Below, in pieces: positions 1-6,341 of a DNA stretch of 9,159 nucleotides. The stretch's first letter is position 1, and every line of letters begins with the position of its first letter. Both the position numbers and the translations under genes were made by a program. The DNA comes from an uncultured Parasphingopyxis sp. (GTDB lineage Bacteria; Pseudomonadota; Alphaproteobacteria; Sphingomonadales; Sphingomonadaceae). A model generated the notes under the pieces. The model had not been told where the DNA came from. It searched no databases and saw only the letters and a list, made by a program, of their open reading frames with translations. The stretch lies in NCBI GenBank assembly GCA_905479515.1, contig CAJQMX010000234.1, positions 1 through 9,159 on the forward strand. The letters run 5' to 3'.

Positions 1-330
1 CGCGCGAACTTTCTTGTTCAGCGACGGATCGAAACCACGCCTACGAGCACCATGAGCCTTACCACCCCCGATCAAGATCGGAGCACGGCGATCGCCATGA
101 CGAGCGGTACCACCGCCCTTTTGCTTGCCATATTTCTTGCCGGTGCGATTTACATCAGACCGTTCGCGGGTCGCACGCGCTGTCGCACGGCGCTTTTCGA
201 GCTGCCATGTCACAACACGGTGCATGATATCGGCGCGCGGATCGAGACCGAAAATCTCGTCCTTGAGATCGAGATCACCCTTGGCGCCAGTGACGGCCTT
301 ACCGTCGAGGGTTTTGACCTTGAGTTTCAT
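1..330 (-). CDS. rplD: 50S ribosomal protein L4 (N-terminal 110 residues; cut by the left window edge)
   Basis: L4 is a primary 23S rRNA-binding protein of the 50S subunit whose long loop lines the peptide exit tunnel. The translated strand starts MKLKVKTLDGKAV and contains the typical L4 blocks: ADIMHRVVTWQLEKRRA (about residues 35-51), GKKYGKQKGGGTARHGDRRAP (about 65-85) and GGGKAHGARRRGFDPSLNKK near the edge. The reading frame is open to base 1, so the C-terminal half lies outside the window. The ATG is preceded by a GGAGGG Shine-Dalgarno inside the end of rplC, and only 3 nt separate the rplC stop from this start, so the two genes are likely translationally coupled. In E. coli L4 also represses its own S10 operon by acting on the leader upstream of rpsJ; whether that happens here cannot be told from this sequence. 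Confidence 0.97.
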   Translation of the reverse strand, partial: MKLKVKTLDGKAVTGAKGDLDLKDEIFGLDPRADIMHRVVTWQLEKRRATARATRERSDVNRTGKKYGKQKGGGTARHGDRRAPILIGGGKAHGARRRGFDPSLNKKVRA

Positions 331-333
331 GGC

Positions 334-1182
334 TTAACCCTCCTTCTTCGCGTCATCGCCGGCATTATCATCCGACTTGGGGGTTTCAGCAGGCGCTGCA
401 GCTGCTGCCGCTTCGATTTCAGCATCGGACGGACCGGCTGCTGCTTCGTGCACTGCGGCTTCTTCGATCATGCCTGCCGGCGCATCCTCGGTTGCCGTTT
501 CATCGGCATTGCGGCGCAAACCGCCCGGGATCGGTGCATCGGCATGAAGAGGAACCTTCATCGCATCATTGACCAGAAGCCAGGCACCCTTGTGACCGGG
601 AACCGAACCCTTGATGAAGATGAGACCGCGAGCCGCATCCGTGCGCACAACTTCCAGATTCTGCTGGGTGCGCTGACGATCGCCCATATGGCCAGCCATC
701 TTCTTGTTCTTGAAAACCTTGCCAGGATCCTGGTTCTGACCCGTCGAACCGTGTGAACGGTGAGAGATCGAAACACCATGCGTTGCGCGCAAACCGCCAA
801 AGCCGTGACGCTTCATGGCGCCAGCAAAGCCCTTGCCCTGCGTCTTGCCCGTAACGTCGACGATCTGACCGGCAACGAAATGGTCGGCCGTGAGCGTCGC
901 ACCGACGGGAAGCAGCGCTTCCTCATCAACCCGAAATTCAACAACCCGCAATTTGGGTTCGACTTGATTTTTCGCGAAATGGCCACGGACTGGCTTTGAA
1001 ACATTTTTCGCCTTGGCCACACCGGCACCCAGCTGCACGGCGGTATACCCGTCGCGCTCTGCTTCGCGGACTGACACCACCTGACAATTATCCAGTTGCA
1101 GAACGGTAACCGGCACATGCCGACCGTCTGCCTGGAACAGGCGGGTCATCCCCATTTTCTTCGCGATAACGCCACTGCGCAT
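334..1182 (-). CDS. rplC: 50S ribosomal protein L3 with a long acidic, alanine-rich C-terminal tail
   Basis: L3 is one of the first proteins to assemble on 23S rRNA, and its central loop reaches toward the peptidyl transferase centre. The protein starts [16 protein letters not shown], a standard alphaproteobacterial L3 start. The ATG at 1182 is preferred over an in-frame TTG at 1200 because the conserved sequence begins there and an AGGAG lies 10 nt upstream. The signature block spans about residues 116-168 ([15 protein letters not shown], then [17 protein letters not shown]). Q149 is the apparent equivalent of the glutamine methylated by PrmB in E. coli. At 282 residues it is about 70 longer than E. 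coli L3 (209). The excess is one C-terminal extension from about residue 212, rich in Ala, Glu and Asp, low in complexity and probably disordered. It is the second gene of the S10 cluster, separated from rpsJ by a long structured spacer. Confidence 0.97.
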   Translation of the reverse strand: MRSGVIAKKMGMTRLFQADGRHVPVTVLQLDNCQVVSVREAERDGYTAVQLGAGVAKAKNVSKPVRGHFAKNQVEPKLRVVEFRVDEEALLPVGATLTADHFVAGQIVDVTGKTQGKGFAGAMKRHGFGGLRATHGVSISHRSHGSTGQNQDPGKVFKNKKMAGHMGDRQRTQQNLEVVRTDAARGLIFIKGSVPGHKGAWLLVNDAMKVPLHADAPIPGGLRRNADETATEDAPAGMIEEAAVHEAAAGPSDAEIEAAAAAAPAETPKSDDNAGDDAKKEG

Positions 1183-1372
1183 CACAGCATTTCTCCTCAA
1201 CAGAGGCCCACAGCGTAATTGCCGCGGGCATGATCAACCCAAATTTCCATGCATCGCCCCGTCCGGGCTGAGCGCTTCGCAGAAAACTGCGAAACAGACG
1301 GGGGACGCAGACCACAGCAGATTGCTGCGCGGTATCCCGATAGTAGCTGCCCTTAGTCAGGCAGCGCGCTGG
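1183..1372 (-). promoter_or_regulatory. Long structured spacer between rpsJ and rplC
   Basis: This spacer is about 190 nt, whereas rpsJ and rplC are only a few tens of nt apart in E. coli. Read as minus-strand RNA it contains two clear structures. A 6-bp hairpin lies just after the rpsJ stop (GCTGCC/GGCAGC, arms 1346-1351 and 1360-1365). A nested structure has outer arms CCCCGTC (1257-1263) and GACGGGG (1297-1303), both perfect over 7 bp, enclosing an inner perfect 7-bp hairpin TTCGCAG-AAAA-CTGCGAA (plus-strand reading, 1276-1293). A smaller CAGCA/TGCTG stem sits at 1315-1327. No T-tract follows these stems, so they do not look like intrinsic terminators. An AGGAG for rplC closes the spacer. 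A role in autoregulation, mRNA processing or an internal promoter is inference only. Confidence 0.5.
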
Positions 1373-1684
1373 CTAGGCCAGCTTAATCTCAACATCAACA
1401 CCGGCGGCAAGATCGAGCTTCATGAGCGCGTCAACCGTCTGCGGTGTCGGCTGCACGATATCGAGCAGTCTTTTATAAGTGCGAACCTCAAACTGCTCGC
1501 GCGACTTTTTGTCAACATGCGGGCCGCGGTTCACGGTGAATTTTTCAATTCGCGTTGGCATCGGAATGGGTCCGCGAATAAGCGCGCCAGTGCGGCGGGC
1601 CGTATCGGCAATATCGCCAGTCGCCTGATCAAGTACACGATGATCAAAAGCCTTGAGGCGAATACGAATATTCTGCGTTTCCAT
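1373..1684 (-). CDS. rpsJ: 30S ribosomal protein S10 / transcription antitermination factor NusE
   Basis: S10 is a 30S head protein. With NusB it also forms the NusB-NusE heterodimer that binds BoxA RNA and links transcription to translation through NusG. The 103-residue product starts [19 protein letters not shown] and includes the family signature around residues 26-42 ([17 protein letters not shown]), then [17 protein letters not shown], ending VDVEIKLA. Its length is standard for alphaproteobacteria. The ATG at 1684 is chosen over an in-frame TTG two codons upstream, which would add Met-Asp not seen in the family. No strong Shine-Dalgarno is visible (the leader ends GGTAGTTGGAC). It lies downstream of the tuf terminator, so it is probably the first gene of the S10 operon. 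Confidence 0.97.
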   Translation of the reverse strand: METQNIRIRLKAFDHRVLDQATGDIADTARRTGALIRGPIPMPTRIEKFTVNRGPHVDKKSREQFEVRTYKRLLDIVQPTPQTVDALMKLDLAAGVDVEIKLA

Positions 1685-1702
1685 GTCCAACTACCGATGC
1701 GA

Positions 1703-1734
1703 AAGAGCCAAAACCCGGCCGAAACCGGGCTCTT
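1703..1734 (-). promoter_or_regulatory. Hairpin in the rpsJ 5' leader
   Basis: The outer arms AAGAGCC and GGCTCTT (plus-strand 1728-1734 and 1703-1709) are perfectly complementary over 7 bp. An inner CCCGG/CCGGG stem (1725-1729 and 1714-1718, six-base loop) overlaps the outer arm, so the two pairings partly compete. On the minus-strand RNA the inner stem is followed at once by TTTT, giving a weak terminator-like shape, and then by the rpsJ start about 20 nt further on. Its position before the first gene of the S10 operon fits a leader control element, but no known family was recognised. Confidence 0.4.
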
Positions 1735-1740
1735 AAACCA

Positions 1741-1788
1741 ATTAAAACAAAAGCAAGCCGCCCGACTCCCAAGGGAATCGGGCGGGCT
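1741..1788 (-). terminator. Rho-independent terminator after tuf
   Basis: Read on the minus strand, the sequence begins 14 nt after the tuf stop codon and forms a GC-rich hairpin. The arms are CCGCCCGATTCCC and GGGAGTCGGGCGG with a T-G wobble and a two-base centre; a bulged C extends the base by another G-C/C-G pair. A T-rich stretch (TGCTTTTGTTTT) follows directly. This is a classic intrinsic terminator and should mark the 3' end of the rpsL-rpsG-fusA-tuf transcript, or at least reduce read-through into rpsJ. Confidence 0.85.
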
Positions 1789-1796
1789 ATGCGCAT

Positions 1797-1825
1797 TCTA
1801 TACTATGCAGAGATGTCGCCGACAA
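1797..1825 (-). promoter_or_regulatory. Weak candidate promoter overlapping the end of tuf
   Basis: On the minus strand TTGTCG (1820-1825) and TATAGA (1797-1802) are exactly 17 nt apart. The -35 is a 4/6 match and the -10 is a fair match to sigma70 consensus. Transcription would begin near 1790, so the first thing transcribed would be the tuf hairpin, making it a possible attenuator for the S10 operon. The match may be fortuitous, because the -35 lies within the tuf coding sequence. Confidence 0.3.
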
Positions 1826-2993
1826 CCCCTGCACCGACCGTGCGGCCACCTTCGCGAATAGCGAAGCGAAGACCCTGGTCCATTGCAATCGGAGCAATCA
1901 GTTTCACGCCGAGCTTCACGCTGTCACCAGGCATGACCATCTCGGTGCCCTCGGGCAGAGTGATCTCACCGGTAACATCCGTCGTGCGGAAGTAGAACTG
2001 CGGACGATAGTTGGCGAAGAACGGCGTATGACGGCCACCTTCGTCTTTCGACAGCACATAAACTTCAGCTGAGAATTCGGTATGCGGCGTGATCGAGCCG
2101 GGCTTGGCCAGAACCTGGCCACGCTCAACACCGTCACGCTCAACACCACGAAGCAGCGCGCCGATATTGTCGCCTGCGCGGCCTTCGTCGAGAAGCTTGC
2201 GGAACATTTCAACGCCGGTAACCGTGGTCTTCGACGTATCTTTGATACCAACGATTTCAACTTCGTCGCCGGTGTTGACGATGCCGGTTTCAACACGGCC
2301 GGTAACAACCGTACCACGACCCGAAATCGAGAACACGTCTTCGATCGGCATCAGGAACGGCTTGTCGAGCGGACGCTCTGGCTGCGGGATATAATCGTCA
2401 ACAGCTTTCATGAGCTCGAGGATCGAGTTCTTGCCGATTTCGTCGTCACGACCTTCAAGAGCGGCCAGTGCCGAACCCTTGATGATCGGAATATCGTCAC
2501 CCGGGAATTCATAGCTCGAAAGCAGTTCGCGAATTTCCATTTCAACCAGTTCGATGAGCTCTTCGTCATCAACCTGATCAACCTTGTTCATGTAAACGAC
2601 GAGAGCCGGCACACCAACCTGACGGGCAAGCAAGATATGCTCGCGAGTCTGTGGCATGGGGCCATCAGCAGCGTTCACAACGAGAATGCCGCCATCCATC
2701 TGCGCCGCACCGGTGATCATGTTCTTCACATAGTCAGCATGCCCCGGGCAATCGACGTGCGCATAGTGGCGCGTGTCAGTTTCATATTCAACGTGGGCCG
2801 TCGAAATGGTGATGCCGCGCTCGCGCTCTTCAGGTGCTTTGTCGATATTGGCGAAATCAACGGCTTCGCCGCCGCTGGATTCAGCCAGTACCTTCGTGAT
2901 CGCAGCCGTAAGCGTTGTCTTACCATGATCCACATGGCCAATCGTGCCGACGTTGCAATGCGGTTTGCTCCGCTCAAACTTTGCCTTGCCCAT
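1803..2993 (-). CDS. tuf: Elongation factor Tu (EF-Tu)
   Basis: EF-Tu is the GTPase that delivers aminoacyl-tRNA to the ribosomal A site. The 396-residue product has the full family length. Its GTP-binding motifs are in order: GHVDHGKT (19-26), the switch I RGITI with T62, DCPGH (81-85, catalytic H85), NKVD (136-139) and SAL (174-176). Domain 2 (from about 205, including [13 protein letters not shown]) and domain 3 (from about 300, ending [14 protein letters not shown]) are complete. The start [20 protein letters not shown] is canonical, and an AAGGA lies about 8 nt upstream. It is the last gene of the str operon, 51 nt after fusA and directly before a strong terminator. Many proteobacteria carry a second tuf copy elsewhere; none is in this window. 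Confidence 0.99.
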   Translation of the reverse strand: MGKAKFERSKPHCNVGTIGHVDHGKTTLTAAITKVLAESSGGEAVDFANIDKAPEERERGITISTAHVEYETDTRHYAHVDCPGHADYVKNMITGAAQMDGGILVVNAADGPMPQTREHILLARQVGVPALVVYMNKVDQVDDEELIELVEMEIRELLSSYEFPGDDIPIIKGSALAALEGRDDEIGKNSILELMKAVDDYIPQPERPLDKPFLMPIEDVFSISGRGTVVTGRVETGIVNTGDEVEIVGIKDTSKTTVTGVEMFRKLLDEGRAGDNIGALLRGVERDGVERGQVLAKPGSITPHTEFSAEVYVLSKDEGGRHTPFFANYRPQFYFRTTDVTGEITLPEGTEMVMPGDSVKLGVKLIAPIAMDQGLRFAIREGGRTVGAGVVGDISA

Positions 2994-3044
2994 AATTAAT
3001 TCCTTGTCTTTCTTACGTCTCTAAAAAATCGATCTGCCGACCCG

Positions 3045-5123
3045 TTAAGCGAGTTTGGCCTTCACTTCATCAGCAACCTGCTGAGGCACTTCCTCATAGT
3101 GAGAGAACTGCATCGTATACTGGGCACGCCCCTGACTGAACGAGCGCAGCTCATTAACGTAGCCGAACATATTAGCAAGAGGTACTATCGCATCGACCGT
3201 CTGGGCGTTGCCCCGACTGTCAGTGCCCTGAACCTGACCGCGACGGCTGTTCAAATCGCCGATTACATCGCCCAGATAGTCTTCCGGGGTCACAACCTCA
3301 ACCTTCATCATCGGTTCGAGCAGCTTGATGCCTGACTTTTGCGCAACTTCGCGCATCGCGGCACGGCCACAAATCTCGAACGCCAGAGCCGAAGAGTCGA
3401 CGTCATGATATTTACCGTCGAGCAGCTGGATCGCGAAATCGATAATCGGGAAGCCGATAAGCGATCCGGTTTCAGCTGTTTCACGCATACCTTTTTCAAC
3501 CGAAGGGATATATTCCTTGGGAACATTACCGCCCTTGACCGAATCTTCGAACGTGATGCCCGATCCGCGTTCGCCCGGCGTTGCCGTCACTTTGACTTCA
3601 GCGAACTGACCCGAACCACCCGATTGCTTCTTATGGGTGTAGGTAAGCTCGACCGGCTTGGCGAGGCTCTCACGATAGGCGACCTGCGGCGCGCCGACAT
3701 TGGCGTCCACCTTGAATTCGCGTTTCATGCGATCGACGAGAATCTCGAGATGGAGCTCGCCCATCCCTTTGATGATCGTCTGGCCGCTTTCGTAATCGCT
3801 GGTCACGCGGAAAGACGGATCTTCCTGCGCGAGGCGATTGAGCGCGATGCCCATCTTTTCCTGATCGGCCTTGGTTTTCGGCTCAACGGCAACCTCGATA
3901 ACAGGATCGGGGAAGTCCATGCGTTCCAGAATGATCGGCGCGTTTGACGCAGAAAGCGTGTCACCCGTTGTCGTGTCTTTCAGACCGGCAATAGCAACGA
4001 TGTCACCAGCATAGGCGACATCAATATCTTCACGATCATTGGCATGCATAAGCAGCATGCGGCCGATCTTCTCTTTCGAATCCTTGACCGAGTTCAAAAT
4101 CTGGTCGGAACGAGAAAGCGAACCGGAATAGATGCGGCAGAAAGTCAGCGTACCGACGAAAGGATCGGTCATGATCTTGAATGCCAGAGCGGAAAACGGT
4201 GCCGTGTCGTCTGCGGCGCGCGTTTCTTCCTGATCTTCGGTATCCGGCTTGAGCCCGGTAATAGCCGGAACATCGAGCGGGCTCGGAAGATAATCAACCA
4301 CGGCATCAAGCAAAGGCTGAACACCCTTGTTCTTGAAGGCTGAGCCACACAGAACCGGAACGAAGCGCTGATCAAGCGTACCCTTGCGGATCAGCTTTTT
4401 GAGCGTTGCAAGATCGGGAAGATCACCTTCCAGATAGGCGGTCATGATCTCGTCGTCCTGCTCAACGGCAAGCTCGATCATTTCTTCGCGCGCTGCAGCA
4501 GCGGCTTCGACCATATCTTCAGGAATGTCGGTGATTTCATATTCCGCGCCAAGCGATTCATCTTTCCAGATGATCGCATTGTTGGCGACGAGATCGACAA
4601 TACCCTTGAGGTTGGACTCAAGACCGATCGGCAGAGCAAGTACCAGCGGAACTGCGCCCAGCCGGTCCTTGATCATTTCGACGCACATATCGAAATTCGC
4701 GCCCGTGCGATCAAGCTTGTTGATGAAGCACATGCGCGGCACTTTATACCGGTCGGCCTGACGCCATACGGTTTCGGACTGCGGCTCCACACCGGCAACA
4801 CCGTCAAACACGGCAACCGCACCATCGAGCACGCGAAGCGCACGCTCGACTTCAATGGTGAAATCCACATGGCCCGGCGTATCGATGATGTTGATCCGGT
4901 GATCTTTCCAGAACGTCGTCGTCGCAGCAGAGGTAATGGTAATACCACGCTCCTGCTCCTGCTCCATCCAATCCATCGTTGCGGCGCCGTCATGGACTTC
5001 GCCGATCTTGTAGGATTTGCCTGTGTAATACAGGATGCGTTCGGTCGTTGTCGTCTTACCGGCATCGATGTGCGCCATGATGCCGATATTCCGATACATA
5101 TCGATCGTGGTGTCGCGGGCCAT
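3045..5123 (-). CDS. fusA: Elongation factor G (EF-G)
   Basis: EF-G is the GTPase that drives translocation of tRNA and mRNA and, with RRF, ribosome recycling. The 692-residue product is of normal length. The G domain shows AHIDAGKT (17-24), RGITI in switch I (59-63), DTPGH (81-85) and NKLD (135-138). Domain II starts after about 300 ([20 protein letters not shown]), domain III after about 400, and domains IV and V follow, with GDLNSRRG in domain V and the C-terminal QFSHYEEVP block. The ATG at 5123 is preceded by GGAG at about 8 nt. It sits 48 nt downstream of rpsG; that spacer holds a small 5-bp CGGGC/GCCCG hairpin (around 5140-5152) just before the Shine-Dalgarno. No frame break or missing motif was seen. 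Confidence 0.99.
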   Translation of the reverse strand: MARDTTIDMYRNIGIMAHIDAGKTTTTERILYYTGKSYKIGEVHDGAATMDWMEQEQERGITITSAATTTFWKDHRINIIDTPGHVDFTIEVERALRVLDGAVAVFDGVAGVEPQSETVWRQADRYKVPRMCFINKLDRTGANFDMCVEMIKDRLGAVPLVLALPIGLESNLKGIVDLVANNAIIWKDESLGAEYEITDIPEDMVEAAAAAREEMIELAVEQDDEIMTAYLEGDLPDLATLKKLIRKGTLDQRFVPVLCGSAFKNKGVQPLLDAVVDYLPSPLDVPAITGLKPDTEDQEETRAADDTAPFSALAFKIMTDPFVGTLTFCRIYSGSLSRSDQILNSVKDSKEKIGRMLLMHANDREDIDVAYAGDIVAIAGLKDTTTGDTLSASNAPIILERMDFPDPVIEVAVEPKTKADQEKMGIALNRLAQEDPSFRVTSDYESGQTIIKGMGELHLEILVDRMKREFKVDANVGAPQVAYRESLAKPVELTYTHKKQSGGSGQFAEVKVTATPGERGSGITFEDSVKGGNVPKEYIPSVEKGMRETAETGSLIGFPIIDFAIQLLDGKYHDVDSSALAFEICGRAAMREVAQKSGIKLLEPMMKVEVVTPEDYLGDVIGDLNSRRGQVQGTDSRGNAQTVDAIVPLANMFGYVNELRSFSQGRAQYTMQFSHYEEVPQQVADEVKAKLA

Positions 5124-5171
5124 TTTAGTGCTCCATTGCCGGGCTCAGCCCGACGAGTCAGTGTTTGGTGA

Positions 5172-5642
5172 CTACCAGCGGTAGTGCGAGAAGGCGCGGT
5201 TGGCTTCAGCCATCTTGTGCGTGTCTTCACGCTTCTTGACTGCGTTGCCGCGATTGTTGGACGCATCCATCAATTCACCGGACAGGCGCGCCGCCATCGT
5301 GTTTTCACCGCGGCTGCGAGCAGCACCGATGAGCCAGCGAATGGCCAGCGCCTGGGCGCGTTCGGGGCGAACCTCGACCGGCACCTGATAGGTGGCACCA
5401 CCAACACGGCGGCTGCGGACTTCAACGCCCGGCTTGATGTTGTTCAATGCATCATGAAACACCTGCATCGGATCAGCCTTGGACTTCGCTTCGACCTGGT
5501 CGAGCGCGCCATAGACGATACCTTCAGCGACGGACTTCTTGCCGTCATACATCAGGTTGTTCATGAATTTCGAAAGGACCTGATCACCAAATTTGGGATC
5601 GGGCAGGATGACCCGCTTTTCGGGACGGCGACGACGTGACAT
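5172..5642 (-). CDS. rpsG: 30S ribosomal protein S7
   Basis: S7 nucleates assembly of the 3' domain of 16S rRNA and lies at the tRNA exit site. The 156-residue product starts [20 protein letters not shown]. It carries the S7 signature around residues 20-46 ([26 protein letters not shown]), the [26 protein letters not shown] block in the middle, and ends with [15 protein letters not shown]. The start is supported by AGAGG about 9 nt upstream. In E. coli S7 represses the str operon by binding a structured rpsL-rpsG intercistronic region of roughly 100 nt. Here the spacer is only 23 nt, so that mechanism cannot operate in the same form. Confidence 0.98.
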   Translation of the reverse strand: MSRRRRPEKRVILPDPKFGDQVLSKFMNNLMYDGKKSVAEGIVYGALDQVEAKSKADPMQVFHDALNNIKPGVEVRSRRVGGATYQVPVEVRPERAQALAIRWLIGAARSRGENTMAARLSGELMDASNNRGNAVKKREDTHKMAEANRAFSHYRW

Positions 5643-5665
5643 ATCGTTAAACCTCTTCGATCAAT

Positions 5666-6037
5666 CTATTTAGGACGCTTGGCGCCGTATTTGGAACGGC
5701 TCTGCCTGCGGTCTTTAACGCCTTGCGTATCCAGAACGCCGCGCAGCACATGATAGCGAACACCGGGAAGATCGCGAACACGACCGCCGCGGATCAGCAC
5801 AACGCTATGCTCCTGCAGGTTATGCCCTTCGCCCGGAATATAGCTGATGACTTCGCGCTGGTTGGTCAGGCGAACCTTCGCAACCTTACGCAGAGCCGAG
5901 TTCGGCTTTTTCGGGGTCGTGGTATAGACACGCGTGCAAACGCCCCGCTTCTGCGGGTTCGCCTCCATCGCGGGCACTTTCGATTTCGCCTTTTGTGGCG
6001 TGCGGCCCTTGCGGACCAGCTGATTGATCGTTGGCAT
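5666..6037 (-). CDS. rpsL: 30S ribosomal protein S12, carrying Arg at position 88
   Basis: S12 lies at the decoding centre and controls accuracy; it is the classic site of streptomycin-resistance mutations. The 123-residue product starts [20 protein letters not shown], keeps [19 protein letters not shown] (about 33-51) and [11 protein letters not shown], and ends [10 protein letters not shown]. The ATG at 6037 matches the family start and follows AGAGGTGAAGG. An in-frame TTG at 6175 would add 46 unsupported residues. K43 is wild type (AAA, 5909-5911). Position 88, Lys in E. coli, is Arg here (CGC, 5774-5776). D89, the equivalent of the aspartate methylthiolated by RimO in E. coli, is present. 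It is the first conserved gene of the str operon. Confidence 0.98.
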   Translation of the reverse strand: MPTINQLVRKGRTPQKAKSKVPAMEANPQKRGVCTRVYTTTPKKPNSALRKVAKVRLTNQREVISYIPGEGHNLQEHSVVLIRGGRVRDLPGVRYHVLRGVLDTQGVKDRRQSRSKYGAKRPK

Positions 6038-6057
6038 GAAGCCCTTCACCTCTTCAG

Positions 6058-6210
6058 TTACTCTGTCACGGGCACGCGCATGTTTCCGAGTCCGGTTTCC
6101 CGGATGCCGGAAACGCACAAAGGCCTTCCGGCAACCGCTAACGGCTCCGCAAGGCCCCATACACGCCAATGGCAATGTTCAAGCTCATTGTCCCATGTCG
6201 AATCGCGCAT
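6058..6210 (-). CDS. Candidate 50-residue leader peptide upstream of rpsL (unrecognised)
   Basis: The frame opens with ATG at 6210 and ends in TAA at 6058-6060. GAGG (in GGTGAGG, plus-strand 6219-6224) lies 8 nt before the ATG, a better ribosome site than several neighbours have. The start falls about 30 nt after the predicted str transcription start, so it would be the first translated frame of the mRNA. The product begins [10 protein letters not shown] and has Trp at positions 6, 15 and 18, with His/Cys between them (HCHW). It has no signal peptide or membrane segment and matches no family I know. It ends 20 nt before the rpsL ATG, and the rpsL Shine-Dalgarno lies in that gap, so translational coupling is plausible. 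It could equally be a chance frame in a structured leader. Confidence 0.35.
   Translation of the reverse strand: MRDSTWDNELEHCHWRVWGLAEPLAVAGRPLCVSGIRETGLGNMRVPVTE
6095..6132 (-). promoter_or_regulatory. Mutually exclusive stems in the str operon leader
   Basis: Two perfect stems share bases. The first pairs GCCGGAA (6106-6112) with TTCCGGC (6126-6132), 7 bp with a 13-base loop. The second pairs GTTTCC (6095-6100) with GGAAAC (6109-6114), 6 bp with an 8-base loop. Because 6109-6112 is used by both, only one can form at a time. Both lie inside the candidate leader ORF and 58 or more nt before rpsL, so ribosome movement or a bound protein could decide which one forms. No T-tract follows either stem, so control would more likely be at translation than by intrinsic termination. 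Confidence 0.4.
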
Positions 6211-6247
6211 GAGCTAAACCTCACCACCGATCCTCGGGACGGGCGGC

Positions 6248-6276
6248 GATATAACCCCGGTCCGGCAGACGGTCAA
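6248..6276 (-). promoter_or_regulatory. Main str operon promoter (sigma70 type)
   Basis: On the minus strand the -35 TTGACC (6271-6276) and -10 TATATC (6248-6253) are separated by exactly 17 nt. The expected start is near 6240-6241, giving an rpsL leader of about 200 nt. The bases after the -10 (GCCGCCCG) form a GC-rich discriminator, as in promoters of ribosomal genes that are shut down by ppGpp during starvation; that regulation is inferred, not shown. It is the only good promoter visible between the divergent gene blocks. Confidence 0.8.
6250..6255 (+). promoter_or_regulatory. Possible divergent -10 element overlapping the str promoter
   Basis: On the plus strand TATAAC is a 5/6 match to the -10 consensus and shares four bases with the minus-strand TATATC. 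At 17 nt upstream the sequence is CCGATC, which is not a -35 box, so this is at best a weak or activator-dependent promoter. A start near 6262 would give the glycosylase-like gene a leader of about 80 nt. No other plausible plus-strand promoter was found between 6180 and 6341. Confidence 0.35.
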
Positions 6277-6341
6277 TGGCGCAGGCGCAACAATATGTCG
6301 CAGGTGCGAAGTGAATCAGATTTCGGTAAAGAGATTGATCG

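Noticed and set aside
52..756. 234-codon plus-strand open frame across rplD and rplC
   Set aside because: It is antisense to two certain ribosomal protein genes, is not protein-like in its composition, and has no convincing ribosome site.
1183..1200. TTG start for rplC six codons upstream
   Set aside because: It overlaps the AGGAG that serves the ATG at 1182, and the conserved L3 N-terminus begins at MRSGVIA.
2082..2999. 305-codon plus-strand open frame across tuf
   Set aside because: It is antisense to EF-Tu over its whole length and has no recognisable domain. Long antisense frames are common opposite conserved high-GC genes.
3339..3947. 202-codon plus-strand open frame inside fusA
   Set aside because: It is a shadow of EF-G, which is complete and conserved on the other strand.
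5140..5152. Small CGGGC/GCCCG hairpin in the rpsG-fusA spacer as a terminator
   Set aside because: It has only 5 bp and no T-tract, and it lies inside a tightly spaced operon. At most it affects fusA ribosome access.
6038..6175. In-frame upstream extension of rpsL from a TTG at 6175
   Set aside because: S12 has a conserved start at MPTINQL with a good Shine-Dalgarno at 6037. The extra 46 residues match nothing in the family.
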